DNA from: Methylobacterium terricola
GTDB taxonomy: Bacteria > Pseudomonadota > Alphaproteobacteria > Rhizobiales > Beijerinckiaceae
NCBI RefSeq assembly: GCF_006151805.1
Contig: NZ_VDDA01000003.1
Span: 434,001-498,000, forward strand
Reading direction: 5' to 3'
Length of the DNA: 64,000 nt
Part shown: positions 63,141 to 64,000 of the stretch, one piece after another
How positions within the stretch are numbered: the first letter of the stretch is position 1
Layout of the letters: each line of letters starts with the position of its first letter
The notes under the pieces: generated by a model
What the model was told of the DNA's origin: nothing
The model's input: the letters and a program-made list of their open reading frames with translations, nothing else
Databases searched by the model: none
Program-made: the position numbers and the translations under genes

Positions 63141-64000
63141 CGCGACCCCCGCGCCGGGAACAGCCCGGAGGGCCGGAAGAACAGCACGGCGGCCATCAGG
63201 ATGTAGATCAGCATCGGGGCCAGCGTCCGCCCGGTCTGCGAGGCGGCCGACGCGTCCATCACGCTGCGCAGCAGGATCGGCCCGAAGGTGCGCCCGAGCT
63301 GGTCGGCGAGGCCGACGAGGAGCCCCGCCACGAAGGCGCCCCGCACCGAGCCGACGCCGCCGATGACGATGACCACGAAGGTCAGGATCAGCACCGAATC
63401 GCCCATGCCGGGATCGACCGACAGGATCGGCGCCACCATCGCGCCGGCGAATCCCGCCAGCATGGCGCCGAGCCCGAACACCACCAGGAACAGCCGGCGG
63501 ATGTCGACGCCGAGCGCCGCCACCATCGGCCCGTTGCTCGCCCCGGCGCGCAGCCGCATGCCGAGACGGGTGTGGTTGACGAGAAGGTGCAGCCCGAGCG
63601 CCGTGGCGAGGCCGGCGGCGATGATCGCCACCCGGTAGAGCGGGTAATGCAGGGTGCCGACGAGATGCACCGAGCCCGACAGGGCGTCCGGCACCGGCAC
63701 GCTCATTGGCGCGGCGCCCCAGACGATGCGCACGCCCTCGTTGAGGATCAGGATCAGCCCGAAGGTCGCGAGCACCTGGTCGAGGTGGTCGCGCCCGTAG
63801 AGGTGGCGCACCACCAGGACCTCGAGGGCGAGGCCGAAGGCCAGCGTCGCCGGCAGCGCCAGCAGCAGCCCGAGGCCGAAGCTGCCGGTGGCGGCGGTGA
63901 GCGTCGCCGCGAGATAGGCGCCGATCATGTAGAGCGCGCCGTGGGCGAGGTTGATGAGGTCCATCACCCCGAAGATCAGGGTCAGCCCCGCCGCCACCAG
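63137..64000 (-). CDS. livH: ABC transporter permease, LivH-type (5' end outside the window)
   Basis: 288 residues are visible up to the window edge; the family start, roughly 20 residues, is missing. AAGLTLIFGVMDLINLAHG, then VVIVIGGVGSVRGAFVAG, identify LivH. The substrate-binding protein is expected further upstream, beyond base 64000. Confidence 0.9.
   Translation of the reverse strand: MVAAGLTLIFGVMDLINLAHGALYMIGAYLAATLTAATGSFGLGLLLALPATLAFGLALEVLVVRHLYGRDHLDQVLATFGLILILNEGVRIVWGAAPMSVPVPDALSGSVHLVGTLHYPLYRVAIIAAGLATALGLHLLVNHTRLGMRLRAGASNGPMVAALGVDIRRLFLVVFGLGAMLAGFAGAMVAPILSVDPGMGDSVLILTFVVIVIGGVGSVRGAFVAGLLVGLADQLGRTFGPILLRSVMDASAASQTGRTLAPMLIYILMAAVLFFRPSGLFPARGSR

Overview
The window is high-GC DNA with closely packed genes. 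The maf-yacG pair, LysR/SDR pairs, YceI/cytochrome b561 genes, a bestrophin and a Liv-type ABC transporter all point to a Methylobacterium-like alphaproteobacterium (Hyphomicrobiales). The genus is my inference from gene content and base composition; no rRNA or species marker is present.

Region by region. 1-25 kb looks like ordinary chromosome. It holds an SDR dehydrogenase, yacG-maf, a REC-GGDEF protein, a shikimate/quinate dehydrogenase with an MHS-family transporter and a LysR regulator, a GT4 glycosyltransferase, a tandem HD-GYP protein, a DHH phosphoesterase, an alpha/beta hydrolase, a spermidine-synthase-like methyltransferase-fold protein, an AraC regulator, and a giant alpha-2-macroglobulin gene divergent from a peptidoglycan-binding pseudo-protease.

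25.6-44.8 kb behaves like an inserted block. A complete tRNA-Arg(CCG) lies at its left end. A direct repeat of that tRNA's 5' half plus its upstream flank, about 94 bp long, lies at its right end. Inside is a complete type I-C CRISPR-Cas system: cas5c-cas8c-cas7-cas4-cas1-cas2 on the minus strand, then a leader and a three-repeat array, with cas3 on the plus strand on the far side of the array, convergent with it. Inside cas8c there is a Shine-Dalgarno plus GTG that would produce the Cas11c small subunit. Next come a broken DHH/DsbA chimera and a cassette of SDR, LysR, SnoaL-like, cupin, flavin monooxygenase, WYL-regulator and DUF1761 genes, which suggests oxidative or xenobiotic stress. No integrase is visible.

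45-52 kb returns to core-like genes: an ACS-family MFS transporter, a LysR divergent from a YceI-cytochrome b561-YceI operon, a bestrophin and methionine aminopeptidase. 52.4-64 kb is one long minus-strand cluster for uptake and CoA-dependent breakdown of an aromatic, probably amino-aromatic, acid. In transcription order it is livH-livM-livG-livF, cupin, FAD monooxygenase, a 172-nt palindromic element, SDR, an in-frame MarR-enoyl-CoA hydratase fusion, acyl-CoA dehydrogenase, 2-aminobenzoate/benzoate-CoA ligase, RidA and an alpha/beta hydrolase. The large bifunctional salicylyl-CoA/2-aminobenzoyl-CoA hydroxylase that I would expect beside these genes is absent, and the palindrome lies next to where it would be.

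The best candidates for novelty are the tRNA-half-bounded CRISPR block, the rearranged I-C locus with its orphan spacer-sized segment, the MarR-hydratase fusion, and the large palindromic element.
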